Origin: Streptosporangium sp. NBC_01756
GTDB lineage: Bacteria; Actinomycetota; Actinomycetes; Streptosporangiales; Streptosporangiaceae
DNA length: 64,000 bases
Reading direction: 5' to 3'
Assembly (NCBI RefSeq): GCF_035917975.1
Contig: NZ_CP109130.1
Location: 7,812,001 to 7,876,000 of the forward strand
Part shown: one piece after another, positions 34,225 to 42,726 of the stretch
How the letters are laid out: each line of letters begins with the position of its first letter
How positions within the stretch are numbered: the first letter of the stretch is position 1
Notes under the pieces: model-generated
What the model saw: the letters and a program-made list of their open reading frames with translations, nothing else
Told to the model about the DNA's origin: nothing
Database searches by the model: none
Program-made: the position numbers and the translations under genes

Positions 34225-35169
34225 ATGGTGGTGGCGGCCGTCTTCGCCGTGTTCACCGGCTTCAACGACGCCGGTGCCCAGGTCGGTCTGGGCACCCGGG
34301 CCCGTGGACTGCCGCCCCTGGCCGCACTCGCACTGCTCGCGACAGCGGTCGCGGTCGCGCCCCTGGTCGTCGGTACGGCGGTCGCCGCCACCCTCGACGG
34401 CCGGCTCGTCGCCTACCCCGGCGGCGACGGACGCGCCGGACTGTACGTCGGGGTCGCGGTCGCGGTCGCCGTCACCGTCGGGCTCGGCTGGCGCGGGCTG
34501 CCGACCAGCCTCACTCTCGCACTCGTCGGCGGGATCGCCGGTGCCGGCACCGGGGGCGGCGGCGACGTCTCCTGGCCTGTCATCGCCTCCGTGCTCGCCG
34601 CCGCGGCCGCCGCCCCCGTGGCCGGAGCGCTCATCGCGGGCGCCGCCTGCCGCCTGGTGCGTGGCCTGCCGCACGTCGGCACGGCCGGTATCCGGCTGCG
34701 GTGGCTGCACATCGCGGCCTTCTCCGCCGGATGCGTCGCCTACGGCGCCAACGACGGGCAGAAGGTTCTCGCCGTGTACTTCGCCACCCGCGACGGCACG
34801 CTCCACGGTGCGGCGGACCTCGTACCGGTGCTGGTCCTGCTCGGTGCCTGCTTCCTCGCCGGTGGGCTGGCCGGACTCCCCAGACTCGCGGCCGGACTCG
34901 GCGGCATGCTCACTCCCACGCGCACCGACACCCTCGTCGCCACCGAGCTCACCGGCGCGAGCGTCGTTCTCGGCACCGCCGCGCTCGGCTCCCCGGTGAG
35001 CATGACCCAGTCCCTCGCCGGGGCGCTCATCGGCACCGGCCTCGCCCGCGGCACCCGTCGGGTGCGGTGGCGCGGGGTCCTCGCCCTCGGCCGCGCGTGG
35101 CTGTTCACGCTACCTCTCGCCTACGGGCTCGCCGCGCTCGCCAACGCCACGATCGGAGCACTGAGTTGA
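34225..35169 (+). CDS. PiT-family inorganic phosphate transporter
   Basis: A 314-residue integral membrane protein with about nine or ten hydrophobic segments. The two inverted PiT signatures are visible: FTGFNDAGAQVG near the N-terminus and YGANDGQK in the second half, plus SPVSMTQSLAGALIG. Most PiT proteins have GANDxxN; the first repeat here lacks the usual Asn. It takes up metal phosphate or phosphate driven by the proton gradient. The ATG at 34225 has GGAGG five bases upstream and is preferred to the GTG at 34213. It is followed by its PhoU-like partner. Confidence 0.88.
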   Translation: MVVAAVFAVFTGFNDAGAQVGLGTRARGLPPLAALALLATAVAVAPLVVGTAVAATLDGRLVAYPGGDGRAGLYVGVAVAVAVTVGLGWRGLPTSLTLALVGGIAGAGTGGGGDVSWPVIASVLAAAAAAPVAGALIAGAACRLVRGLPHVGTAGIRLRWLHIAAFSAGCVAYGANDGQKVLAVYFATRDGTLHGAADLVPVLVLLGACFLAGGLAGLPRLAAGLGGMLTPTRTDTLVATELTGASVVLGTAALGSPVSMTQSLAGALIGTGLARGTRRVRWRGVLALGRAWLFTLPLAYGLAALANATIGALS

Positions 35170-35247
35170 CCAGGACGAATGCGGGGGAGCGGGCTTGACC
35201 TCCTCCCCGCAGCCGAAGCCCGGGGTCGCCACGCTCAAGGAGATCCG

Positions 35248-35880
35248 ATGAGCCCCGGACGTGTACGCCGTGTCCTGCGCGACCTGTCCGGCCGTACCGA
35301 CCGGACACTCGCCGGTCTCGTGGTCGCCCAGGTCCGCGCCGCCGCCCGCGGAGTGGTGCTCGCCCGCGCCGCCGTGGACGGCGCCCTGCATCCCGCGGAG
35401 GCCCGCCGCCGGATGGCCCTCGTCGAGCACGAGGGCGATGCTGACCGGGCACGGCTCATCAGCCGGCTGCGCCGTAGCGTGACCTCCCCCATCGATCGCG
35501 AGGACCTGTTCCGGCTCTCCCGCAGTGTGGACGACATTCTCGACACCCTGCGCGACTTCGTCCGCGAGGTCGACCTCTACGAAGCCTCGCCCGACCCCCT
35601 GCACGGGCCGATACTGGCCGCTCTCGCCGACGGGGTCGACCGGCTCGCCACCGCGGTCGAGCTGCTCGCCGACCGGCCGCGCGACGCCGCCGACGCGGCG
35701 CTGCAAGCGAAGAAAGGCGGTGTACGACCCGCGTACCAGCAGGCCGTCGCGGTCCTGCTCACCCGACCCGAACCATCCCTCACCTCCCTGCTCCTGCTCA
35801 ACCGGCTTGACACCGCGGGGGCGCATCTCGCCGCCGCGGCCGACGCCCTCGCCGACGGCGTCGTCAAACGATTCCAGTGA
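35248..35880 (+). CDS. DUF47 / PhoU-like phosphate-transport accessory protein
   Basis: A 210-residue all-helical cytosolic protein. ALVEHEGDADRARLISRLRR and FRLSRSVDDILDTLRDFVREVD fit the DUF47 family, where acidic clusters bind metal. These proteins pair with PiT transporters and are thought to regulate them. The ATG at 35248 has AAGGAG eight bases upstream; the longer frame from 35179 is not needed. It lies 78 bp after the transporter in the same direction. Confidence 0.88.
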   Translation: MSPGRVRRVLRDLSGRTDRTLAGLVVAQVRAAARGVVLARAAVDGALHPAEARRRMALVEHEGDADRARLISRLRRSVTSPIDREDLFRLSRSVDDILDTLRDFVREVDLYEASPDPLHGPILAALADGVDRLATAVELLADRPRDAADAALQAKKGGVRPAYQQAVAVLLTRPEPSLTSLLLLNRLDTAGAHLAAAADALADGVVKRFQ

Positions 35881-35893
35881 CGGAGATCCCCCC

Positions 35894-36871
35894 ATGCCGA
35901 CACGACGTACCTTCCTCATCAGCGGTGCCATGACGGGCGCCGCCCTCCTCGCGGGCGGCCCCGCCGCCGCGGCCGTGCCGAGAGCCGACCGTTTCGACTG
36001 TGCCGCACCGGGTGCGCGGCTGCTCGGAGGGGTGCCCCTGCACAACGCGACCGTCATGCAGTCGTTCGCGTTCGACGACGTCAACGGTTGTCTCTATGTC
36101 GTGCAGCTCGTGGCCGGCGGCCTGCAGCTGCCCGGCGAGCCCGAGCCTGTCAGCGGCGCCCTGCGCGCCAAAGACGGTGACCTGTGCCTCACCCGGCTCG
36201 ACCGCACCGGACGTGAGACCGGCCACATGTATCTGCTCGGCTTCGGGCACGGTGTGCAGATCGGCGCGGAGCCCCAGGGCCGGGGCACGTTCCTGTGGAC
36301 CGAGGTCGACTCGGTCACCGACGACGACATCAGCGGCTGGGGCTCCCGGCTGTGCCGGTTCCCGTTCGTCGACGGCTCCATCCTCACCCGGGACTCTCCC
36401 GGCCTCGTACGGCATGTCCCCGTGCCCGGCGCCGACCGCACGACCTGCGGCACCGACCCCGTCAACCGCCGGCTGGTCATGCGGCACCGCGTCGACGGCG
36501 CGTTCCGCTACGCGCTGTACGACCTGAACGACGTCCGGCACCACAGGTACCGGCCGCTCGCCGAGGTCGCCCAGCCGGAGCTGGCGTACTCCTTCCAGGG
36601 ATACGCGACGTACGGGTCGTACCTGTACCTCCTGGAGGGGACCTCCGGGGCGGCACCCGGGAACACGCACCTGACCTGTGTCGATTGGCGGACGGGGGCG
36701 GTCGTCGACCGGCAGTTCGTGTCGGACGGCGCGGAGGTCGAATTCCGCGAGCCGGAGGGCATGGCGATCCAGGTCGCCGGTCCGAAGGAGGTGCGGCTGT
36801 GCTTCGGATTCGCCTCGGGAGTCACCGGTGACCGCCGGGCCAACGTGTACTACAAGGACGCGCTGGTCTGA
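35894..36871 (+). CDS. Tat-exported beta-propeller protein (TagC / P68 RBP-like)
   Basis: A 325-residue secreted protein. The N-terminus (TRRTFLISGAMTGAALLAGG) is a Tat signal peptide. The mature part has repeated beta-strand blades (FDDVNGCLYVVQL, then CLTRLDRTG, then GHMYLLGFGHG). The build matches proteins annotated as teichoic acid biosynthesis protein C, which share a propeller with phage P68 receptor-binding protein; the enzymatic role of these is unproven. It starts 13 bp after the PhoU-like gene. The linkage to phosphate uptake fits a phosphate-rich wall polymer link, but that is inference. Confidence 0.75.
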   Translation: MPTRRTFLISGAMTGAALLAGGPAAAAVPRADRFDCAAPGARLLGGVPLHNATVMQSFAFDDVNGCLYVVQLVAGGLQLPGEPEPVSGALRAKDGDLCLTRLDRTGRETGHMYLLGFGHGVQIGAEPQGRGTFLWTEVDSVTDDDISGWGSRLCRFPFVDGSILTRDSPGLVRHVPVPGADRTTCGTDPVNRRLVMRHRVDGAFRYALYDLNDVRHHRYRPLAEVAQPELAYSFQGYATYGSYLYLLEGTSGAAPGNTHLTCVDWRTGAVVDRQFVSDGAEVEFREPEGMAIQVAGPKEVRLCFGFASGVTGDRRANVYYKDALV

Positions 36872-36920
36872 CCTCGCGTGCCGGACGGCGCCGCGGAGAC
36901 GATCCGTGACGCCGCCGGTA

Positions 36921-36965
36921 CGGTCCCGTCCGGCCCGGTCACCCCGCCGGGCCGGACGGGGACCG
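36921..36965. terminator. Bidirectional terminator between convergent genes
   Basis: An 18-base arm (36921-36938, with CGTCCGGCCCGG) and its inverted partner (36947-36965) differ only by one bulge, around an 8-base loop. It lies between the stops at 36871 and 36978. Confidence 0.75.
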
Positions 36966-36977
36966 AAACCCGCGCCC

Positions 36978-38336
36978 TCACGCCACGCGTGCTGCCCTGC
37001 GCCGCAACGACGCGAGCACCCCCGCCGTGTCGGCGGTGCCGTAGCCGTAGTCGTAGTCGAACCCGACGTCGCTGCGGTCGTCGGCGGTGCGGCGGAGCAG
37101 GGTGCGGAGCTGGGCGGGGGAGAGGCCGGCGGCGGGCCATCTGGTGCGGATGGCCGCGACCAGTCCCGCGGCGACGGGGCACGCGGCCGAGGTGCCCGAG
37201 TCGGGCGCGCCGGCGCCGAAGGCCTTGGAACCGGAGAAGTGGGTGTAGGAGCAGATGTCCGGCTTGCGGAGGGTGAGGCGGCCGGGACCCTGGGAGGAGT
37301 ATCCGACCCGCTCGCCGCGGGTGTCCACGCCGCCGATGGACAGCACCCCCGAGTGGGAGTTGGCGCCCGCGATCGGCCGGTCCGGATACGCGCACCGGCC
37401 GTCCTTGCACTCGCGCCCGCAGTTCCCGGCGGCGAACAGCACGTCCGCGCCCGCCTGCTCCAGGCTGGCGACGATCAGGTTGAACGGGTGGGCGGGATTG
37501 TCGGAGTAGTTGCCGGGATGGCCGACGGGGAAGTCCCAGCGGGGGGAGAAAGAGCCCCAGCTGTTGCTGACCACCAGGGCCCGTGACGCGACAGGCTGGT
37601 TCTCCAGGACGGTGCGCAGATGGGCGAAGGCCGCGACCGCGTCCGACAGCAGGCCGTCCAGGGCCGAGCCGCCCGGCCGTTCGGAGAGCAGCACGGGAAT
37701 GTCGATCAGTGTCGCCTCGGGAGCGCCGATCAACGCGTCGAACGCGCACATCGTGCCGTGGTTGACCGGGAACTCGCCCGGCCTGCCGGTCACCCCGTCG
37801 GGGTTCCAGCTCCGCTCCTTGTCCAAGGACAGGTCGCGTCCGAGCTGACGGCTCACGTGGGCGGCGTTGATGCCGGTGTCCAGGACGGCCAGTGCGACCC
37901 CCGACCCGTCCAGGCCCTCCGCCTGCAGCTCCGCCACGCGCAGCAGCCGCTCCACGTCGTGCCAGTCGCCCACCGGGGCGTCGCCGCCGCAGGTGAGGTT
38001 CGACTCGATGACCGGGTCGGCGAACACCCCCACGACGTCGTTGCGGAGAGTGGGCAGCAGGGTGAGCCGGGTGGACAGCTCGTCGTCGGAGATCTCCCCC
38101 CGGACCATGACCGAGGCGTCGTCGGCGGCGAGGGAGAAGGTCAACGCCTGGTTCAGGGAGAGGGGATCGCCTCCGGCCCCGGGCACCGGGCGCGGCACGG
38201 CGACCGGCGTGAAGGAGGCGTCCAGGACGACCCCGGGCAGACCGTCGGCGACGTCGGCCGTCGTCGCGGTCACCTCGGGATCGGCGACCGCCGCGACGAC
38301 GTCCGGAGAAGGGCGGAGCTGGATCAGTACCCGCAT
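36978..38336 (-). CDS. S8 (subtilisin-family) serine peptidase
   Basis: A 452-residue peptidase. The catalytic aspartate lies in VLDTGI, the histidine in NHGTMCAFDA, the oxyanion asparagine in AAGNCG and the serine in DSGTSAACPVAAG. The triad is intact. There is no signal peptide: the protein begins MRVLIQLRPSPDVV and then has a roughly 100-residue N-terminal region of its own. It may be cytosolic or leave by an unusual route. It is divergent from the gene at 38507. The CGRECKDGRC segment could carry disulfides. Confidence 0.88.
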   Translation of the reverse strand: MRVLIQLRPSPDVVAAVADPEVTATTADVADGLPGVVLDASFTPVAVPRPVPGAGGDPLSLNQALTFSLAADDASVMVRGEISDDELSTRLTLLPTLRNDVVGVFADPVIESNLTCGGDAPVGDWHDVERLLRVAELQAEGLDGSGVALAVLDTGINAAHVSRQLGRDLSLDKERSWNPDGVTGRPGEFPVNHGTMCAFDALIGAPEATLIDIPVLLSERPGGSALDGLLSDAVAAFAHLRTVLENQPVASRALVVSNSWGSFSPRWDFPVGHPGNYSDNPAHPFNLIVASLEQAGADVLFAAGNCGRECKDGRCAYPDRPIAGANSHSGVLSIGGVDTRGERVGYSSQGPGRLTLRKPDICSYTHFSGSKAFGAGAPDSGTSAACPVAAGLVAAIRTRWPAAGLSPAQLRTLLRRTADDRSDVGFDYDYGYGTADTAGVLASLRRRAARVA

Positions 38337-38506
38337 GGTGCACCACCAGGTTCAGGGGGAACGGACCTCACCACGTTCCTGCATTCACCGGGATCGCGTC
38401 CACCCATTCAAAACACCACACATCAGCATTTATCCACGTGAATCGCCCAGGCCGCCGACAGGTATTTCCTTCCCCGGAGGCAGAGCGATCACTAGCGTTG
38501 GGCGGC

Positions 38507-40552
38507 ATGACCGCAGCGGCCGAGACGACGCCCCCCACCTATCCCGACGCCCCATCCAGACGCTGGCTGAGCACCCGCCCGAGGCTGATCGTGGCCAGCG
38601 CCTTCATGCTCTTCCTGGAGCTGGCGCTGATCCGGTGGACCGGATCGAACATCGTGCATTTGAGCTATTTCACGAACTTCGTTCTGCTCGGCTCGTTCCT
38701 CGGCATCGGACTCGGCTTCCTGCGGGTGGGACGCACGACGCGACAGCCGTACTACTCGCCGATCACGCTGGCCGTCCTCGTACTGGTCATCCTGTTCTTC
38801 CCGGTCACCGTGGACCGGCAGACCGAGGGTGTTCTGTACTGGACCAGCCTGAGCACCGTCGGCCCGCCGCCGTGGCTGATCCTGCCGGTGATCTTCGTGG
38901 CGGCGGCGATCGTGCTGATGGGCCCGGCCGAGCTGGTCGGCCGCTGCTTCCCCGAGCTGGACCGCCTGGAGGCCTACCGCTACGACCTGGTGGGCAGCCT
39001 CACCGGCATCGCGCTGTTCACCGGGCTGTCCTTCCTCAGCGCGCCCCCCGTCGTATGGGGGACGATCGCCGCGGCCGCCTACCTGGTGCTGCTGTGGCCG
39101 CGCACGGCCGCCGGGCGGATCGCGCTGGCCGTCCCCTCGCTGGTCGTCGTCGCGGCGCTCGCGGTGGAGACGCTGACCGCGGGGGCGCTGTGGTCGCCCT
39201 ACTACAAGGTGACCTACAACCGCCTCGACCACGGCGGCGTCCCGGTGATGGACATCCAGGTCAACGGCATCCCGCACCAGCAGGCCGTACCGGCCGCCAA
39301 CCGGCTGGAGTGGGAGCGGCAGTACGCGCTGCCGTACGAGCGGGCGGCGGCGCAGAAGCTGGACGACGTCCTGATCGTCGGCGCGGGCAGCGGCACCGAC
39401 GTGGCGATCGCGCTGGCCAAGGGCGCCAAGCACGTGGACGCGGTGGAGATCGACCCCAAGCTCCGTGAGCTCGGCCAGACCTACCACCCGGACCGGCCCT
39501 ACGCGGACCCCCGCGTCACCACCGTGGTCACCGACGGCCGCGCGTTCCTGGAGGGTGCCTCCGGCAGGTACGACCTGATCCTCTTCGCGCTGCCCGACTC
39601 GCTCACCCTGGTGTCCGGGGCGAGCTCGCTGCGGCTGGAGAGCTACCTGTTCACCCAGCAGGCCATGGAGGCGGCCAGGGACCACCTCAAGCCCGGCGGC
39701 ACCTTCTCGATGTACAACTACTACCGGGAGAGCTGGCTGGTGGACCGGCTCGCCGCCACCATGCAGGCCGCCTTCGGGCACGAGCCGTGCGTGGACATCG
39801 TCAGCGAGACCGGCCAGCAGGCCGTGATCACCGCGGGCCTCAGCGCCCAGACCCAGAGCTGCGGCGCCGAGTGGGCCGGTGCGAACGCCGGCACCCCGCA
39901 GCCGACCGGCGACGACCGGCCGTTCCTCTACCTGAAGGACCGGACGATCCCGGAGATCTACCTCATCACCCTCGGCCTGATCCTGATCGTGAGCCTGCTC
40001 GCGGTCCGGCTGGTCGCCGGGCCGTACACCCGGATGCGCCCCTACGCCGACCTGTTCCTGCTGGGCGTGGCGTTCCTGTTGCTGGAGACCAAGAGCGTGA
40101 CCGGGTTCGCGCTGCTGTTCGGCACGACCTGGGTGGTGAACGCGATCGTGTTCGCCGGGGTGCTGGTCGCCGTGCTCGCCGCGGTGGAGGTGACCCGCCG
40201 CGTCAAGGTCCCGCCGTTGCCCGTCATGTACGGCGTGCTCCTCGGCGGCCTGGTGCTGGCCTGGCTGGTACCCAACTCCTGGCTGCTGGGCCTGCCGCTG
40301 CCGTTGCGGGCGGTGGTCGCCGTGGTCGTGGCGTTCCTGCCGATCTTCGCGGCCAACGTGGTGTTCGCCAAGCGCTTCGCCGACTCCGCCGACGGCACGA
40401 CCGCCTTCGGCGCCAACCTGCTGGGCGCCATGGTCGGCGGCTGCCTGGAGTATCTGGCACTGGTGATCGGCTACCAGGCACTGCTGATCGTGGCGGGCCT
40501 GCTCTACCTGGGGGCCTTCGTGCTGCTTCCCCGGAGCGCCAGGGCCGCCTGA
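38507..40552 (+). CDS. Membrane-fused spermidine-synthase-like methyltransferase-fold protein
   Basis: A 681-residue protein. About six or seven membrane segments (residues 30-215) lead into a soluble Rossmann domain with VLIVGAGSGTDVAIALAKG and VDAVEIDPKLR, then DGRAFL, as in spermidine synthases. Then comes a second membrane block (about residues 485-680). It is likely not a true polyamine synthase; the group is of unknown activity. The ATG at 38507 has GGGCGG nearby. It sits between two convergent or divergent units, so it is probably monocistronic. Confidence 0.8.
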   Translation: MTAAAETTPPTYPDAPSRRWLSTRPRLIVASAFMLFLELALIRWTGSNIVHLSYFTNFVLLGSFLGIGLGFLRVGRTTRQPYYSPITLAVLVLVILFFPVTVDRQTEGVLYWTSLSTVGPPPWLILPVIFVAAAIVLMGPAELVGRCFPELDRLEAYRYDLVGSLTGIALFTGLSFLSAPPVVWGTIAAAAYLVLLWPRTAAGRIALAVPSLVVVAALAVETLTAGALWSPYYKVTYNRLDHGGVPVMDIQVNGIPHQQAVPAANRLEWERQYALPYERAAAQKLDDVLIVGAGSGTDVAIALAKGAKHVDAVEIDPKLRELGQTYHPDRPYADPRVTTVVTDGRAFLEGASGRYDLILFALPDSLTLVSGASSLRLESYLFTQQAMEAARDHLKPGGTFSMYNYYRESWLVDRLAATMQAAFGHEPCVDIVSETGQQAVITAGLSAQTQSCGAEWAGANAGTPQPTGDDRPFLYLKDRTIPEIYLITLGLILIVSLLAVRLVAGPYTRMRPYADLFLLGVAFLLLETKSVTGFALLFGTTWVVNAIVFAGVLVAVLAAVEVTRRVKVPPLPVMYGVLLGGLVLAWLVPNSWLLGLPLPLRAVVAVVVAFLPIFAANVVFAKRFADSADGTTAFGANLLGAMVGGCLEYLALVIGYQALLIVAGLLYLGAFVLLPRSARAA

Positions 40553-40569
40553 CCGCGGCCCGGGGCCGG

Positions 40570-40625
40570 CCGGAGAAAGGCGGTGACCCGGCTCCGGGAG
40601 GGAGCCGGGTCACCGCCTTCTCCGG
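40570..40625. terminator. Long bidirectional terminator
   Basis: About 25 paired bases with one bulge: GGTGACCCGGCTCC, a 5-base loop (GGGAG), then GGAGCCGGGTCACC and flanks. It lies between the convergent stops at 40552 and 40635. Confidence 0.85.
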
Positions 40626-40634
40626 CGGGGCGGA

Positions 40635-42587
40635 TCAGAATCCGCAGAGCTCGTCGAGGGACTTGGCGGCCTTGCTGTTCTGGGTCGGGGTCTGGCTCGG
40701 CCGGACCGTCGCGGTCCTGGTGGGGGCCGGAGTGGGAGTGCTGCCGCTCGCGCCGGGAGAGGCCGTCACGCCGGCGGCCAGGGCGCGGCGGCTGGGCTGG
40801 GTGGACTGGCGCAGCGCTCTGGCGGCCGCGGTGCGGATCTTCTGCCAGTCGGGGGAACCGGGCCAGAAGTCCGGCGGCACGAACTGCAGGCTGGTGATCT
40901 TGGCGTCCTTGACCCGGAGAGCGAGCTCGGTCACCTTCTCCAGCATCTCGCGGGGGATGTTGGTCTTGGCCATCTGCTTGGCGACGGTCGAGATCTTGGC
41001 GAAGTTGGTGAGCACGACCTGAGGAGTGGCCTGTTTGGCGAAGGCGCCGATGACGCACCGCTGGCGGGCCATCCGGGAGAAGTCGTCGCTCTCGACGCGG
41101 GAGCGGCCGTACCAGAGCGCCTCCTCGCCGGACAGCTTCTGGTAGCCGGCCTTGATCGTGCCCGCGGTGCCGTAGTGGCCGCCCCACTTGACGTCGTTGT
41201 CCACCCGGATCTTCAGACCGCCGATGGCGTCCACCAGGTGGGCGAAGCCGAACATGTTCACCAGGGCGTAGTAGTCGATCTTCAGGTTGAGCGTCTGGCC
41301 GATGGCGTCCATGAGCGCCCGGGGACCCCGTGTCTCGTTCTTGCCCGGCACGACCTCGGGGTGCTCCTCGCCGTACTGCCAGACCTCGTTGAGCAGCCCG
41401 CCGTTGGGCAGTTCGCGCATGAAGCCGTTCGGGAAGCGTTTGCCGAGCGGGCCGGCGGGGTTGAAGCGGACGTGCTGCAGGTTGCGGGGCAGGCTGAACA
41501 TGACCGTGTTGCCGGTGGCGACGTCCACGCTGGCCACGTTCATGCTGTCGGTCCGCACGCCCTCCCGGTTGCCCGCCCCGTCGCCGCCGATGAGCAGGAA
41601 GTTCACCCGGTCGCGTCCGTTCCACGGGTCCTCGGGCTTGAACGTGGCCGTCGTCAGGTCGTCGTGGATGCTCGGGAAGATGGTGTTGGCCGTCTCCTTG
41701 ATGGTCAGCACGGTGCTCGCGGTCAGCGCGAACGGCGCCATCACCGACACGCACAGCACACCGGCCACGACGCCCGAGACGATCTGTCCCCTGCCGGTCA
41801 GCCGGTTGGGCCGCAGGGAGACGTAGGACGACAGCACCACCAGGAACCAGCAGAGCGCGGCGACCCCGGCGATGATCGCCCCGGCCAGGAGCGAGCCGTC
41901 CCGGGCGGCGAAGCCGGCGTTGCCGGCCAGGACGAAGCCGCCGATCAGCACGGCCAGCAGCAGCACGCCGAAGGTGCCGAGCATGATGTAGCCGGTACGG
42001 CGGCGCCCGGCACGCAGGTGCGCGGCACCGGGCAGGACCGCCGACAGCAGGGTCCAGCCGATGAGCGCGCCGGTCGTCAGCGGTTTGGCGAACCGCGGCC
42101 GGTTCGGGGGGGCAGGGGAGCCGGGGGGTGCGGTTTCGGTCCCGGGTCTCCGCCCGGACCCCTTGGCGCGTCCGGATCTCCGGGTGGGGCCGGGCGCCGT
42201 GGCCTGACCGGAGGCCTGGCCGGGCCCTGTCTCCTGGCCCTGGCCGGATGTCCCGTCCTGCCCTGCCTCCTGGCCCTGGCCGGGTCTCCCGTGCTGGTCT
42301 GGGCCTGGTGCGGTCTGGCGGACCTGGTCCGGGCCCGGTGCGGTCTGGCGGACCTGGTCCGGCTCCGGTGCCCGCGCGGGCCGCCGCACCTGCCTGGTGG
42401 CCTCCGCCGACTGCTCGGACCCCTCCGGGTTTTCGGCGCCCGGCGCTCCCGCGACTCGCGTGTCAGGGGTGCCCGGCGTCTCGCCTGCGCCGGGCTGCCC
42501 CTCGCGGCTCGCCCCGCGTCGCCCGGTGCGCCGTTTCCCGCCGTCACCGGTGAGATCCCCCGAGTCCTGCCCAAGGTGCATCGTCAC
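40635..42587 (-). CDS. LytR-CpsA-Psr (LCP) family cell-wall ligase
   Basis: A 650-residue membrane protein. The first 160 residues are disordered and rich in Gly, Gln, Pro and Arg. Four hydrophobic segments follow, then a short outer stem and the LCP domain (from NFLLIGGDGAG; SLPRNLQHVRF is the conserved SxPRD-like motif with N in place of D). LCP enzymes transfer undecaprenyl-linked glycopolymers to peptidoglycan. The Asp-to-Asn change is unusual, but the other arginines (YGRSRVESDDFSRMARQR) are present. The GTG at 42587 has AGGAAG upstream. It ends in a Ser/Thr/Pro-rich tail. Confidence 0.88.
   Translation of the reverse strand: MTMHLGQDSGDLTGDGGKRRTGRRGASREGQPGAGETPGTPDTRVAGAPGAENPEGSEQSAEATRQVRRPARAPEPDQVRQTAPGPDQVRQTAPGPDQHGRPGQGQEAGQDGTSGQGQETGPGQASGQATAPGPTRRSGRAKGSGRRPGTETAPPGSPAPPNRPRFAKPLTTGALIGWTLLSAVLPGAAHLRAGRRRTGYIMLGTFGVLLLAVLIGGFVLAGNAGFAARDGSLLAGAIIAGVAALCWFLVVLSSYVSLRPNRLTGRGQIVSGVVAGVLCVSVMAPFALTASTVLTIKETANTIFPSIHDDLTTATFKPEDPWNGRDRVNFLLIGGDGAGNREGVRTDSMNVASVDVATGNTVMFSLPRNLQHVRFNPAGPLGKRFPNGFMRELPNGGLLNEVWQYGEEHPEVVPGKNETRGPRALMDAIGQTLNLKIDYYALVNMFGFAHLVDAIGGLKIRVDNDVKWGGHYGTAGTIKAGYQKLSGEEALWYGRSRVESDDFSRMARQRCVIGAFAKQATPQVVLTNFAKISTVAKQMAKTNIPREMLEKVTELALRVKDAKITSLQFVPPDFWPGSPDWQKIRTAAARALRQSTQPSRRALAAGVTASPGASGSTPTPAPTRTATVRPSQTPTQNSKAAKSLDELCGF
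42307..42366 (+). repeat. 30-bp tandem duplication inside the LCP gene
   Basis: Two adjacent 30-base units beginning GGTGCGGTCTGGCGGACC, in the disordered N-terminal coding region. They encode the repeated PGPDQVRQTA peptide and keep the frame. Confidence 0.85.
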
Positions 42588-42726
42588 ACCGCTTCCTACT
42601 ATGGCTATCCCGGTCCACCTGGCAAAACGGCCGAGGTTCCCCGATTACACAGAATTGCCAGGATTCTAGTCCCCATACCTGGACATGACAGACAGATGAC
42701 CAATTCTCAGTTAACGGTCATCTAAG

